This document shows, in pieces, positions 16,487 through 23,766 of a stretch of 35,320 nucleotides of DNA. Position 1 is the first letter of the stretch. Every line of letters starts with the position of its first letter. Under the pieces are notes generated by a model that ran no database searches, had not been told where the DNA came from, and saw only the letters and a list, made by a program, of their open reading frames with translations. The position numbers were made by a program, and so were the translations under genes. Source of the DNA: Lachnospiraceae bacterium (GTDB lineage: Bacteria; Bacillota; Clostridia; Lachnospirales; Lachnospiraceae); contig JAFWIM010000027.1 in the NCBI GenBank assembly GCA_017514845.1, positions 1 to 35,320 of the forward strand, read 5' to 3'.

Positions 16487-18097
16487 TTATTTACTGTCTC
16501 TCATAAAGAACGATGCCAGCAAGGCAGCTGCGACTCCGATGACAGATACCAGGGCGTAGGGCCAGATGGCAGAACCGGTAATTTCACTCTTAAAGAGCAC
16601 GAACATGTTAAGGACACTCCACAGTACCGAAATGTAAATCACATATCTTTGCAGCCTTCTTTTTGCGGATGTAATAAGTCTGTCGTTATCAAAAGCTTTA
16701 TCAAGTTCTTCCCCGGGCAATAACTCCTTATAGTGTTCGCGAAGCAGACCATACTGTTCCTCATAATAATTCCATTTAAAGTAAATCGATATGATTGATG
16801 CGATCAGATATACGAAAGAAGCAACTGTGAATATTCGCACGACCGAGATAAAATCCGGAGTTCTGAACTGTCCTGTCGAAAAATCTTTCCATGAGATATG
16901 CTTAGCCAGAACTTCTGAAATAATAACCGTTATCACTGCCACAAAGTTTTTCTCAAAGCTTCCGACCAGTGATCCTATAAGATCCTGTACCTGCTTTACC
17001 GACCCCAGTATGCTGTCACTAAGCCCCTTCTTGAGATCAATATACTTGTCAATATTCTTTCTCTTATATAACTTGTAACTTGACTTTGCTGAAGCAGCAA
17101 TACCCGGGTCAATATTCATAATACCCAAAGCATCTCTGCAGTAAAAGGCCATGGTGTCACGGGCAATAGACGCCCGCTCAAGCGCGCTCTTACTCTCAAA
17201 GGCCCAGACAGCAAGCTTATAAGCATCCGGATTATTTTTGATTTCAGTAATAGGGAGCTTAAACTCCTTTCCGCCCTTTACGAGTTGAACGACAAGATTC
17301 CTCTCCTCGAACCATGAGGCGTCAGCAAGGTACATCAGGGAGTAAACCGTCTCATATCTGTCGATCAGGTTCTTCACATCCTGTCCGCTTTGTCCGGGAA
17401 GACTGCGTCTTGATGCATTTGCATGAAAATCTCCCGGCAGAAGATAGTTCTCCGTCCTTCCCATAAAAAGGCTTGCGTCATTATAGCGCAAGAGAGCTTC
17501 CTTTCGGTTCTCGAAGCGCACACGGTCTCTTTCAAAATTTACAAATGCGATACTCTCCGTCGCGAAATCCGCTTCCCGATCAAGCACATGAAAATTCATA
17601 CCTTCGGGATATTTTTCGAACAGGCTGTTCAGATATTCCGGCAGGAATCCCGGGCTATTCTTGTCGGCAGAGACCTGAAGGAGACATTCGGCAAAAGCGT
17701 CCCACTCATAGACGCTGCAGAATCCGTCCTTAACGCTCTTAGTTACAGTCAGCGCTGCCGTTATTTTATCACCGCTTTTGAAGTAATCGATGAAGCGGTC
17801 ATACTCTTCTTTAACTGTGGTTTGTTTTACCTTAAGAGTTGTGCCTTCATAAGGACCGGCGCTTTTATTTGCAAATGAAAGTGTGCAGGAATCCCTGCCA
17901 ACGATCAACTTTAAAAAGTCATCCAGCTTTCGCTCTTTTGGGAATGTACTGATCGGAAGCGTCAGTGACAATTCATAACGGCTTCCATTCTCCGCACTCT
18001 TCAGTGCCTTCTGCTCAAAATCCGACACATCGGCGCGTTTCCAGCCGGACGGCTCCTGTCCGAGAAGTCTTAAAAATTCATCTCTGATACTAAACAT
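16487..18097 (-). CDS. Unknown membrane protein with large cytosolic N-domain
   Basis: I do not recognise the family. From the chosen start it has 536 residues: a soluble part of about 375 residues without clear motifs, then hydrophobic segments FVAVITVIISEVLA, FTVASFVYLIASIISIY, YVIYISVLWSVLNMFVLF and ALVSVIGVAAALLASFFM, so about four membrane helices at the C-terminus with a 50-residue charged hairpin between the second and third. The longest frame begins with an ATG at 18112 that overlaps the stop of the NA37-like gene as ATGA, but that ATG has no ribosome site. AGGTGA lies four bases before the ATG at 18097, so I chose the latter. A cytosolic sensor domain plus terminal helices fits effector proteins that damage the membrane in abortive-infection systems, but this is inference. 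Confidence 0.7.
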   Translation of the reverse strand: MFSIRDEFLRLLGQEPSGWKRADVSDFEQKALKSAENGSRYELSLTLPISTFPKERKLDDFLKLIVGRDSCTLSFANKSAGPYEGTTLKVKQTTVKEEYDRFIDYFKSGDKITAALTVTKSVKDGFCSVYEWDAFAECLLQVSADKNSPGFLPEYLNSLFEKYPEGMNFHVLDREADFATESIAFVNFERDRVRFENRKEALLRYNDASLFMGRTENYLLPGDFHANASRRSLPGQSGQDVKNLIDRYETVYSLMYLADASWFEERNLVVQLVKGGKEFKLPITEIKNNPDAYKLAVWAFESKSALERASIARDTMAFYCRDALGIMNIDPGIAASAKSSYKLYKRKNIDKYIDLKKGLSDSILGSVKQVQDLIGSLVGSFEKNFVAVITVIISEVLAKHISWKDFSTGQFRTPDFISVVRIFTVASFVYLIASIISIYFKWNYYEEQYGLLREHYKELLPGEELDKAFDNDRLITSAKRRLQRYVIYISVLWSVLNMFVLFKSEITGSAIWPYALVSVIGVAAALLASFFMRDSK

Positions 18098-18108
18098 AGA
18101 ATCACCTG

Positions 18109-19143
18109 TCATGATTTATGAAACCTTTTATAAACTACATCGCTGCATCTGATTTTGATATATTTACTTCCATCGGTACGATCGATATCGGAAGAAATCA
18201 CATCATGGGGATTCACATCCCAGTCCAGTTTCAATTCAATCCCATTATCGATCTCGAACTTCTGAACTGTCGTGTCCGGCTTCACAGCGGAAGCGTTGGT
18301 CACGAACAAGGTATCAAAATCAGCTTTATCGGGCAGCTTACAGAGCTCTTCTTTGACATGCCGGACGCACTCGGCACTGAATTTCTGATTCCGTGGCACG
18401 TAGTTTTCGAACAGCTCTTCAATCAGTTCAGTGTAATTTATATCGGTTCCGTCCCTGAGCATCTTATGCAGGAAAGTGAAACGCAGCACAGCGTAATCCT
18501 GCTCTGAAACCTGTCCGACGTTTTCCCTCAGCACCCTGTCAACAGCTTTGATCGCCCTGTCGGTATTCTCTTTCGAAAGACGTTTTACCTTAAGTCCGAG
18601 GAAAGTATCTGCCCAGTACTTTGCCTGCCCTTTCGTATCAACGAATACCTGCTGAACACAGATCTTAGGGGACTCCGCAAAGCGGAACACGGCTGTCTTC
18701 CAGATTTTTTTATTGTCATCCGGAAAACCCGACATTTTCTCAAAGGTCTCGCTCTCGAAGAATCCCTCATTATCAATCTGGGCCGCAATAAACTGCAGCT
18801 TCTTGCAGTCATCCCGAAGTAAGGCAATCAGAAGGTTGCCGGTCTTGACCCTGTTTCCCATTTTACTCGTTGCTTCAAGGTATTTGCCCGCCATCTGACC
18901 TGCCAATGCATCGAGGTCGGGAATATCCTCCATCTCTATGGATGCGGTCAGTGCTTCAGCAAATGCTATGACCTGACTGCTGATTCCCTGCCCCTCGATC
19001 ATCTCATACTCGCGTTTTTCACGTTTTGAGACTATGTAGTCAAGAAGCTCCCGGATATTTTCATCCACATCTCCTTTAAGTTCTTTGATCTTAAACTGTT
19101 TATCAGGGACGATCTGAATAATGCTCTTATAGAATATCTTCAT
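18109..19143 (-). CDS. NA37/YejK-like nucleoid-associated protein (tentative)
   Basis: This 344-residue soluble protein looks like a distant member of the NA37 (YejK/NdpA) nucleoid-associated family. The resemblance is in layout: NLLIALLRDDCKKLQF (compare YLLVAVL), then a strand near FRFAESPKICVQQV, the helix GQAKYWADTFLGL before RAIKAVDRVL (compare KVADFFMDFLG then LLQAVDDF), and a C-terminal beta pair IELKLDWDV and YIKIRCSDVV. This is from memory of E. coli YejK and is weak at residue level. AAGGAG lies six bases before the ATG. It begins 27 bases after the PTS IIC stop and its stop overlaps the longest frame of the membrane protein downstream, so those two genes are surely cotranscribed. 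NA37-like proteins occur in several phage-defence neighbourhoods, which fits this region. Confidence 0.55.
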   Translation of the reverse strand: MKIFYKSIIQIVPDKQFKIKELKGDVDENIRELLDYIVSKREKREYEMIEGQGISSQVIAFAEALTASIEMEDIPDLDALAGQMAGKYLEATSKMGNRVKTGNLLIALLRDDCKKLQFIAAQIDNEGFFESETFEKMSGFPDDNKKIWKTAVFRFAESPKICVQQVFVDTKGQAKYWADTFLGLKVKRLSKENTDRAIKAVDRVLRENVGQVSEQDYAVLRFTFLHKMLRDGTDINYTELIEELFENYVPRNQKFSAECVRHVKEELCKLPDKADFDTLFVTNASAVKPDTTVQKFEIDNGIELKLDWDVNPHDVISSDIDRTDGSKYIKIRCSDVVYKRFHKS

Positions 19144-19170
19144 AAAGCGCTCCTTAATTCATTCTCATCA

Positions 19171-20355
19171 TCAATTATGTATCGAAGACGCATTGCTGCC
19201 CGACGTCCGACCGTCTTTCGTCACGAGAAAACTCAGCACAAACGCGACTGCCACCGTGATAATGCCTCCGACTGCTCCGAAGACCACTCCGTGCATCACG
19301 CCGAAGCTTGCGGAAGGATCACCGCCGATGAACGTTATGAGAGAAAACACTGAGGGCGCGGACCCAAGGATATAGCCTTTGACCTCGGCAATCCCGCTGA
19401 CCAGTCCTCCGATGCCGGCCCCGATGCAGGCAGCGGCCATCGGTTTTCCGTAGACCATATTCACGCCGTACATGGCAGGCTCCGTGATGCCGGCCACGAT
19501 CCCGGATATGCCCGCCGCAATGGCATTTGATTTCATCTCCGTATCTTTGACTTTGGCCGCGACTCCGAGGGCGGCAGCCCCCTGGGCTATATTGGAATGA
19601 AACATCGTGACAAGAACGATCACGTCGAATCCGATCGTCGCAATATTATTCAGGCATACCGGAAGCAGCGCCATATGCATACCGGTCATTACCATGAACG
19701 GCATAAAAGCTGAAAGGATTCCTACAGTCAGCCACGGAACTGTATTGTACATTGCCAAAAATACCCTTGTCACGACCGCGCCCACAAGGCTTCCGATCGG
19801 TCCTACAGCAATCACTGCGATCGGGAAACATATGAGCAGGAACAGCATAGGTTTCAGGAAGGATTTGACCAGATCCGGGGATACCCGGTCAGCAAAACCT
19901 TCCACCCACTTCATGATCGGAGCCATCAAAAGAATCGGCAGGACCGATGATGTATAGGACGTGCAAATGACAGGCACTCCGAAGAGGTATGTGCACTGCA
20001 TGCCGAGGAATGTTCCCATCCGCGCGCCTTCCACCGCACCGCCCATGAGGGAGACGATGTCCGGATAACAGAGGGCAGCACCGATCGTCATGAACAGCGG
20101 AACGCTGCATTCAAGCTGCACCGCTGCCGACCAGGCGAGAAATACCGGCAGAAAATGGAAAAAGCTGTCTGCCATTGAATACAGTATCACGTAGGTGCTT
20201 CCTGACGGATCCATGATTCCGAAACTTGTACAAAGTATAAGAATCACCTTGACCATGCCGGTTCCCAGCATACCGGGAAGAATGGGACCCATGCACGCAA
20301 ACACAAAACCAAAAACTTTCTTGAACATCGTCTCATTCTTCTGATTTTCTTGCAT
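19171..20355 (-). CDS. Stand-alone PTS IIC permease, glucose/beta-glucoside superfamily
   Basis: This 394-residue membrane protein is the IIC (channel) part of a phosphotransferase system. Ten or so hydrophobic helices and the sugar-site signature GITEPAMYGVNMVYGKPM place it in the Glc/beta-glucoside superfamily; FGFVFACMGPILPGMLGTGMVKVIL matches the first helices of BglF-type IIC domains. IIB and IIA domains, fused in BglF, are absent here, and no PTS partner is in the window, so it needs IIB/IIA proteins from elsewhere. The start at 20355 has GAGGTAA upstream. The gap of 94 bases to the HIRAN gene is the widest in this run and could hold a promoter, though I see no good one. Its place among DNA-related genes is odd. 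Confidence 0.88.
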   Translation of the reverse strand: MQENQKNETMFKKVFGFVFACMGPILPGMLGTGMVKVILILCTSFGIMDPSGSTYVILYSMADSFFHFLPVFLAWSAAVQLECSVPLFMTIGAALCYPDIVSLMGGAVEGARMGTFLGMQCTYLFGVPVICTSYTSSVLPILLMAPIMKWVEGFADRVSPDLVKSFLKPMLFLLICFPIAVIAVGPIGSLVGAVVTRVFLAMYNTVPWLTVGILSAFMPFMVMTGMHMALLPVCLNNIATIGFDVIVLVTMFHSNIAQGAAALGVAAKVKDTEMKSNAIAAGISGIVAGITEPAMYGVNMVYGKPMAAACIGAGIGGLVSGIAEVKGYILGSAPSVFSLITFIGGDPSASFGVMHGVVFGAVGGIITVAVAFVLSFLVTKDGRTSGSNASSIHN

Positions 20356-20449
20356 AATGTTACCTCGCAAGTGTAAAGCTGTAAAAATTGATACAATTAA
20401 GAACGGCCTCAGCCTTCTTGTCGTGCCTCGCAGAGTACAAAGCATCTTC

Positions 20450-20842
20450 TTAAAAATCGATTAAATAAATCCCTATACTGATCTGCGTAAAGCTGCCCCG
20501 CTTTTCGATTTTTGAGATTCTTGCGATCAGCAGCTTACCCGCGTCCATGAGACGCGCGAAAATTACATTGTCCTTTTCCGGCACATAGCCGAGTTTCTTC
20601 ATATCCTCATTCAGGATCAGGATCGCGTTGCTGTCGAACTTGTTATCTTCCCTCCTGAGAGTCAGCTTGTCTCCGACCTCGATCTCGTCGAGAACTGACT
20701 TGTCCTGCAAATGCGTCGTCCCCGCCACAAATGAATCAAACAGATGAATCTCTTTGGTCAGCGGCTTGATAATGTCCGAAAGGTCATGGCTCTCGACCAA
20801 CGATACCAACCCGTCCTTGTGTATGCTCAGTTCATTTTCCAT
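20450..20842 (-). CDS. HIRAN-domain protein
   Basis: This 130-residue protein is a nearly bare HIRAN domain (about residues 35-130) after a short N-terminal tail. Pattern seen: DSFVAGTTHLQD (38-48), EVGDKLTLRREDNKFDSNAI (motif with R-E-D-N-x-x-D-x-N-A-I, 55-74), KKLGYVPEKDN (82-92) and the final strand QISIGIYLIDF. HIRAN domains bind single-stranded or 3'-ended DNA (known from HLTF) and are often fused to helicases or nucleases; stand-alone forms are also frequent in Firmicutes. Its first codons overlap the end of the J-domain gene by 16 bases, so the two are translationally coupled. It has no catalytic residues of its own, so it probably delivers partners to DNA ends (inference). Confidence 0.85.
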   Translation of the reverse strand: MENELSIHKDGLVSLVESHDLSDIIKPLTKEIHLFDSFVAGTTHLQDKSVLDEIEVGDKLTLRREDNKFDSNAILILNEDMKKLGYVPEKDNVIFARLMDAGKLLIARISKIEKRGSFTQISIGIYLIDF

Positions 20843-21606
20843 ATGATTTTCACCCCACTTTTCAAAATCCCCTCGATTGCCTCGTCGAGTTGCTTTTCGT
20901 AATCGGTATAGCTCTTCATCTGCTCTTCCAGTGCCTGTCTTTTCTCCTCCACAGCCTTCGGGTCAGACAGAAGGAACTTGTACTGATACGGGTCCGTCGA
21001 AATAATGCGATTTATATCAGCTTCCACTGCCTCGATCTTTGACTCAATATCCGGGATCTCGATCTCCAGTGACCCGATCTTAAGCGTCTCCAGAGCATTC
21101 TTCACCATGACCTCGAGCTCTTCCATATCCGCCAGATTGTTGCAGTTGTAAGCGGTCGTGATTGCGTTCCAGAGCTCCATGAGCTGCGGAACCTCGCTCG
21201 TCTTCGGGTTGATGTCCGGGTGCAGCTGCTTTGCCAGCCTTCGATAAATCCTCCGAATCTTAAGAAGATCCAAATCCGTGATCCGCGAAAGCTTTTTAGC
21301 GGCATCGTTCTCCTCCGCCATCGCAGCCAGCTGCTTCTGATATTCTTCCATCTCCCGTTGCAGCATCGCGTCTATCTCCGCCTGATTGATGGCACCGCCC
21401 CGGTTGATGGCTGCCTGATAATACGCAATCAGCTTCTTTTTTCTGATACATGCGACCTGCTTTTCAAAGATCTGCAAATGCAGATCCCCGAACTCCTTCA
21501 CATAAAGACCATGATTAATGTGCGCTTCTTTGCGAAGCTGTTCTCTCCGCAGCAGAAGTTCCTCGTACCGAGAATAGTCGGCGTTTTTAATTTTAATGAT
21601 ATCCAT
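20827..21606 (-). CDS. J-domain protein flanked by coiled coils
   Basis: This 259-residue protein has a J domain in its middle (about 108-165): LKIRRIYRRLAKQLHPDINP with the HPD motif at 129-131, then LMELWNAITTAYNCNNLADMEEL. It lacks the Gly/Phe and zinc-finger parts of DnaJ. Long charged helices on both sides (RYEELLLRREQLRKEA; KRQALEEQMKSYTDYEKQLDEA) look like coiled coils. J proteins stimulate Hsp70 ATPase to remodel client proteins; no Hsp70 is in the window. The start at 21606 has GAGGGGG eight bases upstream; a TTG at 21624 is in frame but lies within that site. It starts 14 bases after the Sel1/TPR stop and overlaps the HIRAN gene, so the three form one translation unit. The client is unknown. 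Confidence 0.85.
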   Translation of the reverse strand: MDIIKIKNADYSRYEELLLRREQLRKEAHINHGLYVKEFGDLHLQIFEKQVACIRKKKLIAYYQAAINRGGAINQAEIDAMLQREMEEYQKQLAAMAEENDAAKKLSRITDLDLLKIRRIYRRLAKQLHPDINPKTSEVPQLMELWNAITTAYNCNNLADMEELEVMVKNALETLKIGSLEIEIPDIESKIEAVEADINRIISTDPYQYKFLLSDPKAVEEKRQALEEQMKSYTDYEKQLDEAIEGILKSGVKIIWKMN

Positions 21607-21620
21607 TTGCGTTTGCCCCC

Positions 21621-22505
21621 TCAAAGCAGATTAACTTCAAAACCATACAGATAATCATGGATCGATGTCAGCTTCAGGTCATCCAGCCTTGCTTTCTTGA
21701 AGAATTCATCCCTGTCGCGGTACCATTTGTCATCAAAACGGACAACGCAGACGCCGTCCTCGATGAGAGACTCAACCGTATGCTTCTCATCACCGTAGTA
21801 GAATGTGACATTTGCCGGCCGCTTAAGGACATAAAAGAGATCGAATAAATCCACATACTCCGGGTCGAACTCAATGATTTCGTAGAGGTCATCGATGAGC
21901 CACTTCATTATGTTGATGTCACCGAAGAAGTCCGACCACTTTAGTCTCTCAGCCAGCACATCCTTTGCCTGCAGATACAGATTGGCCGCATCTTCCATCT
22001 TCCCTTCATCCTTGCGGATCCGGGCAAGGCGGGTCCAGACTTCCGGAATAGGTGCATCCGGATCGAGATACCCCTTCAGCTCTTCATAGAGCTTCTCTAT
22101 GATCTCTTTATACTTGTCGAGGTTCTTCTCCACATAGTACCCGTTCCTGTACATGTCAGCGACCTTGTAGGTGCTGACATAGTTGCCCCGCTCCATCGAC
22201 CTTGAATAGTGCTTGAAGGCCTTCTCATAATCGCGCTCGCCGGTCCTGCCGTAATACCAGATATATCCGAGACACTCGTCAGCAGCATCAATATTAAAGG
22301 TCGATGCCATCTCATAGTACTTGAGCGCGAGGTCGAACTCCCTCCGCTCATAGTAGACGCCGCCCAGGTGCATCATGTCCCTCGGATTATGCTGCTCTCT
22401 GATCAGAAAATCCATGGCCTCCGTGAAGATGAAGAAATCCTCATCGGACGGGTTGGGTTTTCTGTGATATTGCTCCGCAATTGTCCTTGCCTCTTTTACT
22501 GTCAT
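21621..22505 (-). CDS. Sel1/TPR-repeat protein
   Basis: This 294-residue soluble protein carries helical repeats over residues about 45-185: MMHLGGVYYERREFDLALKY, ECLGYIWYYGRTGERDYEKA, TYKVADMYRNGYYVEKNLDK and VWTRLARIRKDEGKMEDAAN. The A-x-x-x-LGY-x-YG pattern is Sel1-like. The C-terminal 100 residues are not repeats (DDLYEIIEFDPEYVDLF, then a strand-rich end) and I do not recognise them. Such scaffolds hold protein partners. The start at 22505 has GAGGGG seven bases upstream, better than the frame's first codon at 22520. It is the first of three tightly packed genes with the J-domain and HIRAN proteins and lies 70 bases after the HNH gene, in the same direction. Confidence 0.75.
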   Translation of the reverse strand: MTVKEARTIAEQYHRKPNPSDEDFFIFTEAMDFLIREQHNPRDMMHLGGVYYERREFDLALKYYEMASTFNIDAADECLGYIWYYGRTGERDYEKAFKHYSRSMERGNYVSTYKVADMYRNGYYVEKNLDKYKEIIEKLYEELKGYLDPDAPIPEVWTRLARIRKDEGKMEDAANLYLQAKDVLAERLKWSDFFGDINIMKWLIDDLYEIIEFDPEYVDLFDLFYVLKRPANVTFYYGDEKHTVESLIEDGVCVVRFDDKWYRDRDEFFKKARLDDLKLTSIHDYLYGFEVNLL

Positions 22506-22575
22506 TTCGCATCCCCTCATACTGCTTATAACTTAAACACACCAACGGCCTGTGCTCCGCCATCCGCAATGGATT

Positions 22576-23727
22576 TTACCGCTTCCATCCCTTTATATTA
22601 TAATACAGATCCCGATAAAACTTAGCCATCGGTTTCTGAGTATAATCTGAAGGGTCAGCAAAATACTCGCGGAAGAGAGCCTCCTCCAGATTCGAAACAG
22701 TGACTGAGTAATCCGAGTTTTCTTTAAAGTGATTCTCAATTTCCCTCAGGCGGCTCTCCGGATATGCCAGCATTTTCTCATAGAAACGTTCAGCCTCGAT
22801 TTCCTGGAATTCATATGCCTCTCTGAGGCGGAACATATCAATATTATTTTGATATCGCTGCCTCTTAGTTACATCAGATTCACTGACCTCAATACTCAGC
22901 CGGCGTTTTCCGCCGTCAGGGTCTTTAATGCTCGCTTTAGGTATCTCATACGTAAAATGAACAGCCTTGTCAAAATTGGCATCATTTTCATACGGTGAAA
23001 TGATATCCGTCATATCGTCTTTCTTGATATGATTACATACACCGCAGCAGGGTACGAGGTTATATAGTGAAACTGCCAGAAACGGGAAATAGCGCCTGTT
23101 ATAAAAATGATCCAGCTGCACGCCTAAAAGCTGTCCCCCTGTCACGCCGATGAATCCGCGGTTGCAGTACGGGCACGTCCTGATTCCGAGAGCACTCACT
23201 ATACATTTCGGAATCTCAGCAGATACCCCGTCTCCCGGATCAATTCTCTGCTTTCTCATATTGTCGTAAGCTCGTTCCGCAAAGTATAAAAGAAACGCGT
23301 ATTCGTCTTTCAGCTGTAGTTCGCGTGCCTTTTCGGCAGCCGTTTTTTTGATTGCCTTCGTATTTCGAAGGCGATCATATTCACACCACTCTGCAAATGC
23401 CCGCCCTGTCATGAATTCTTCTACAGTCTTTCTAAGTACAGTAACATCTGCGAGTACAAGCGATCTGACAGCGGCACTCAGCATCTCATCTTTGAATATG
23501 TCCACGTCTTTGGCATGATACGTCAGCAGATAATATTTATCGTTATTTTTGTCGACCAGATTCTTGATAAGATCACACTTGTACAGTGTATAGACCAGTT
23601 CCCGGATAAAGAGGTTATCCTTCGACACATGATACTTCGCATAGTTCATACGCCCCAGTGAGGCATACACACTATCAAAGTATTGCTCCTTTATAGGGTC
23701 ATATCTATGTATATCCAGCGATATCAT
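22576..23727 (-). CDS. HNH endonuclease, PtuB-like
   Basis: This 383-residue protein has an HNH/zinc-finger nuclease core at 185-236: CPYCNRGF (first Cys pair), VQLDHFYNRRYFP (Asp206-His207), the central Asn in LYNLVPCCGVCNHIKK (Asn223, Cys228/231, Asn232). This pattern is like that of the TIGR02646-type and PtuB nucleases. It has a 180-residue helical N-terminal part and a 130-residue C-terminal part, so it is longer than typical PtuB. CAGGAG lies six bases before the ATG. It starts 39 bases after the ATPase gene, and ATPase-then-HNH order is that of Septu systems, where PtuA/PtuB cleave nucleic acid in phage defence. I call it Septu-like, not a confirmed Septu. Confidence 0.8.
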   Translation of the reverse strand: MISLDIHRYDPIKEQYFDSVYASLGRMNYAKYHVSKDNLFIRELVYTLYKCDLIKNLVDKNNDKYYLLTYHAKDVDIFKDEMLSAAVRSLVLADVTVLRKTVEEFMTGRAFAEWCEYDRLRNTKAIKKTAAEKARELQLKDEYAFLLYFAERAYDNMRKQRIDPGDGVSAEIPKCIVSALGIRTCPYCNRGFIGVTGGQLLGVQLDHFYNRRYFPFLAVSLYNLVPCCGVCNHIKKDDMTDIISPYENDANFDKAVHFTYEIPKASIKDPDGGKRRLSIEVSESDVTKRQRYQNNIDMFRLREAYEFQEIEAERFYEKMLAYPESRLREIENHFKENSDYSVTVSNLEEALFREYFADPSDYTQKPMAKFYRDLYYNIKGWKR

Positions 23728-23766
23728 TTCATGCTCCTGTCATTTTTCGTCCTGCACAAGTTCCCA

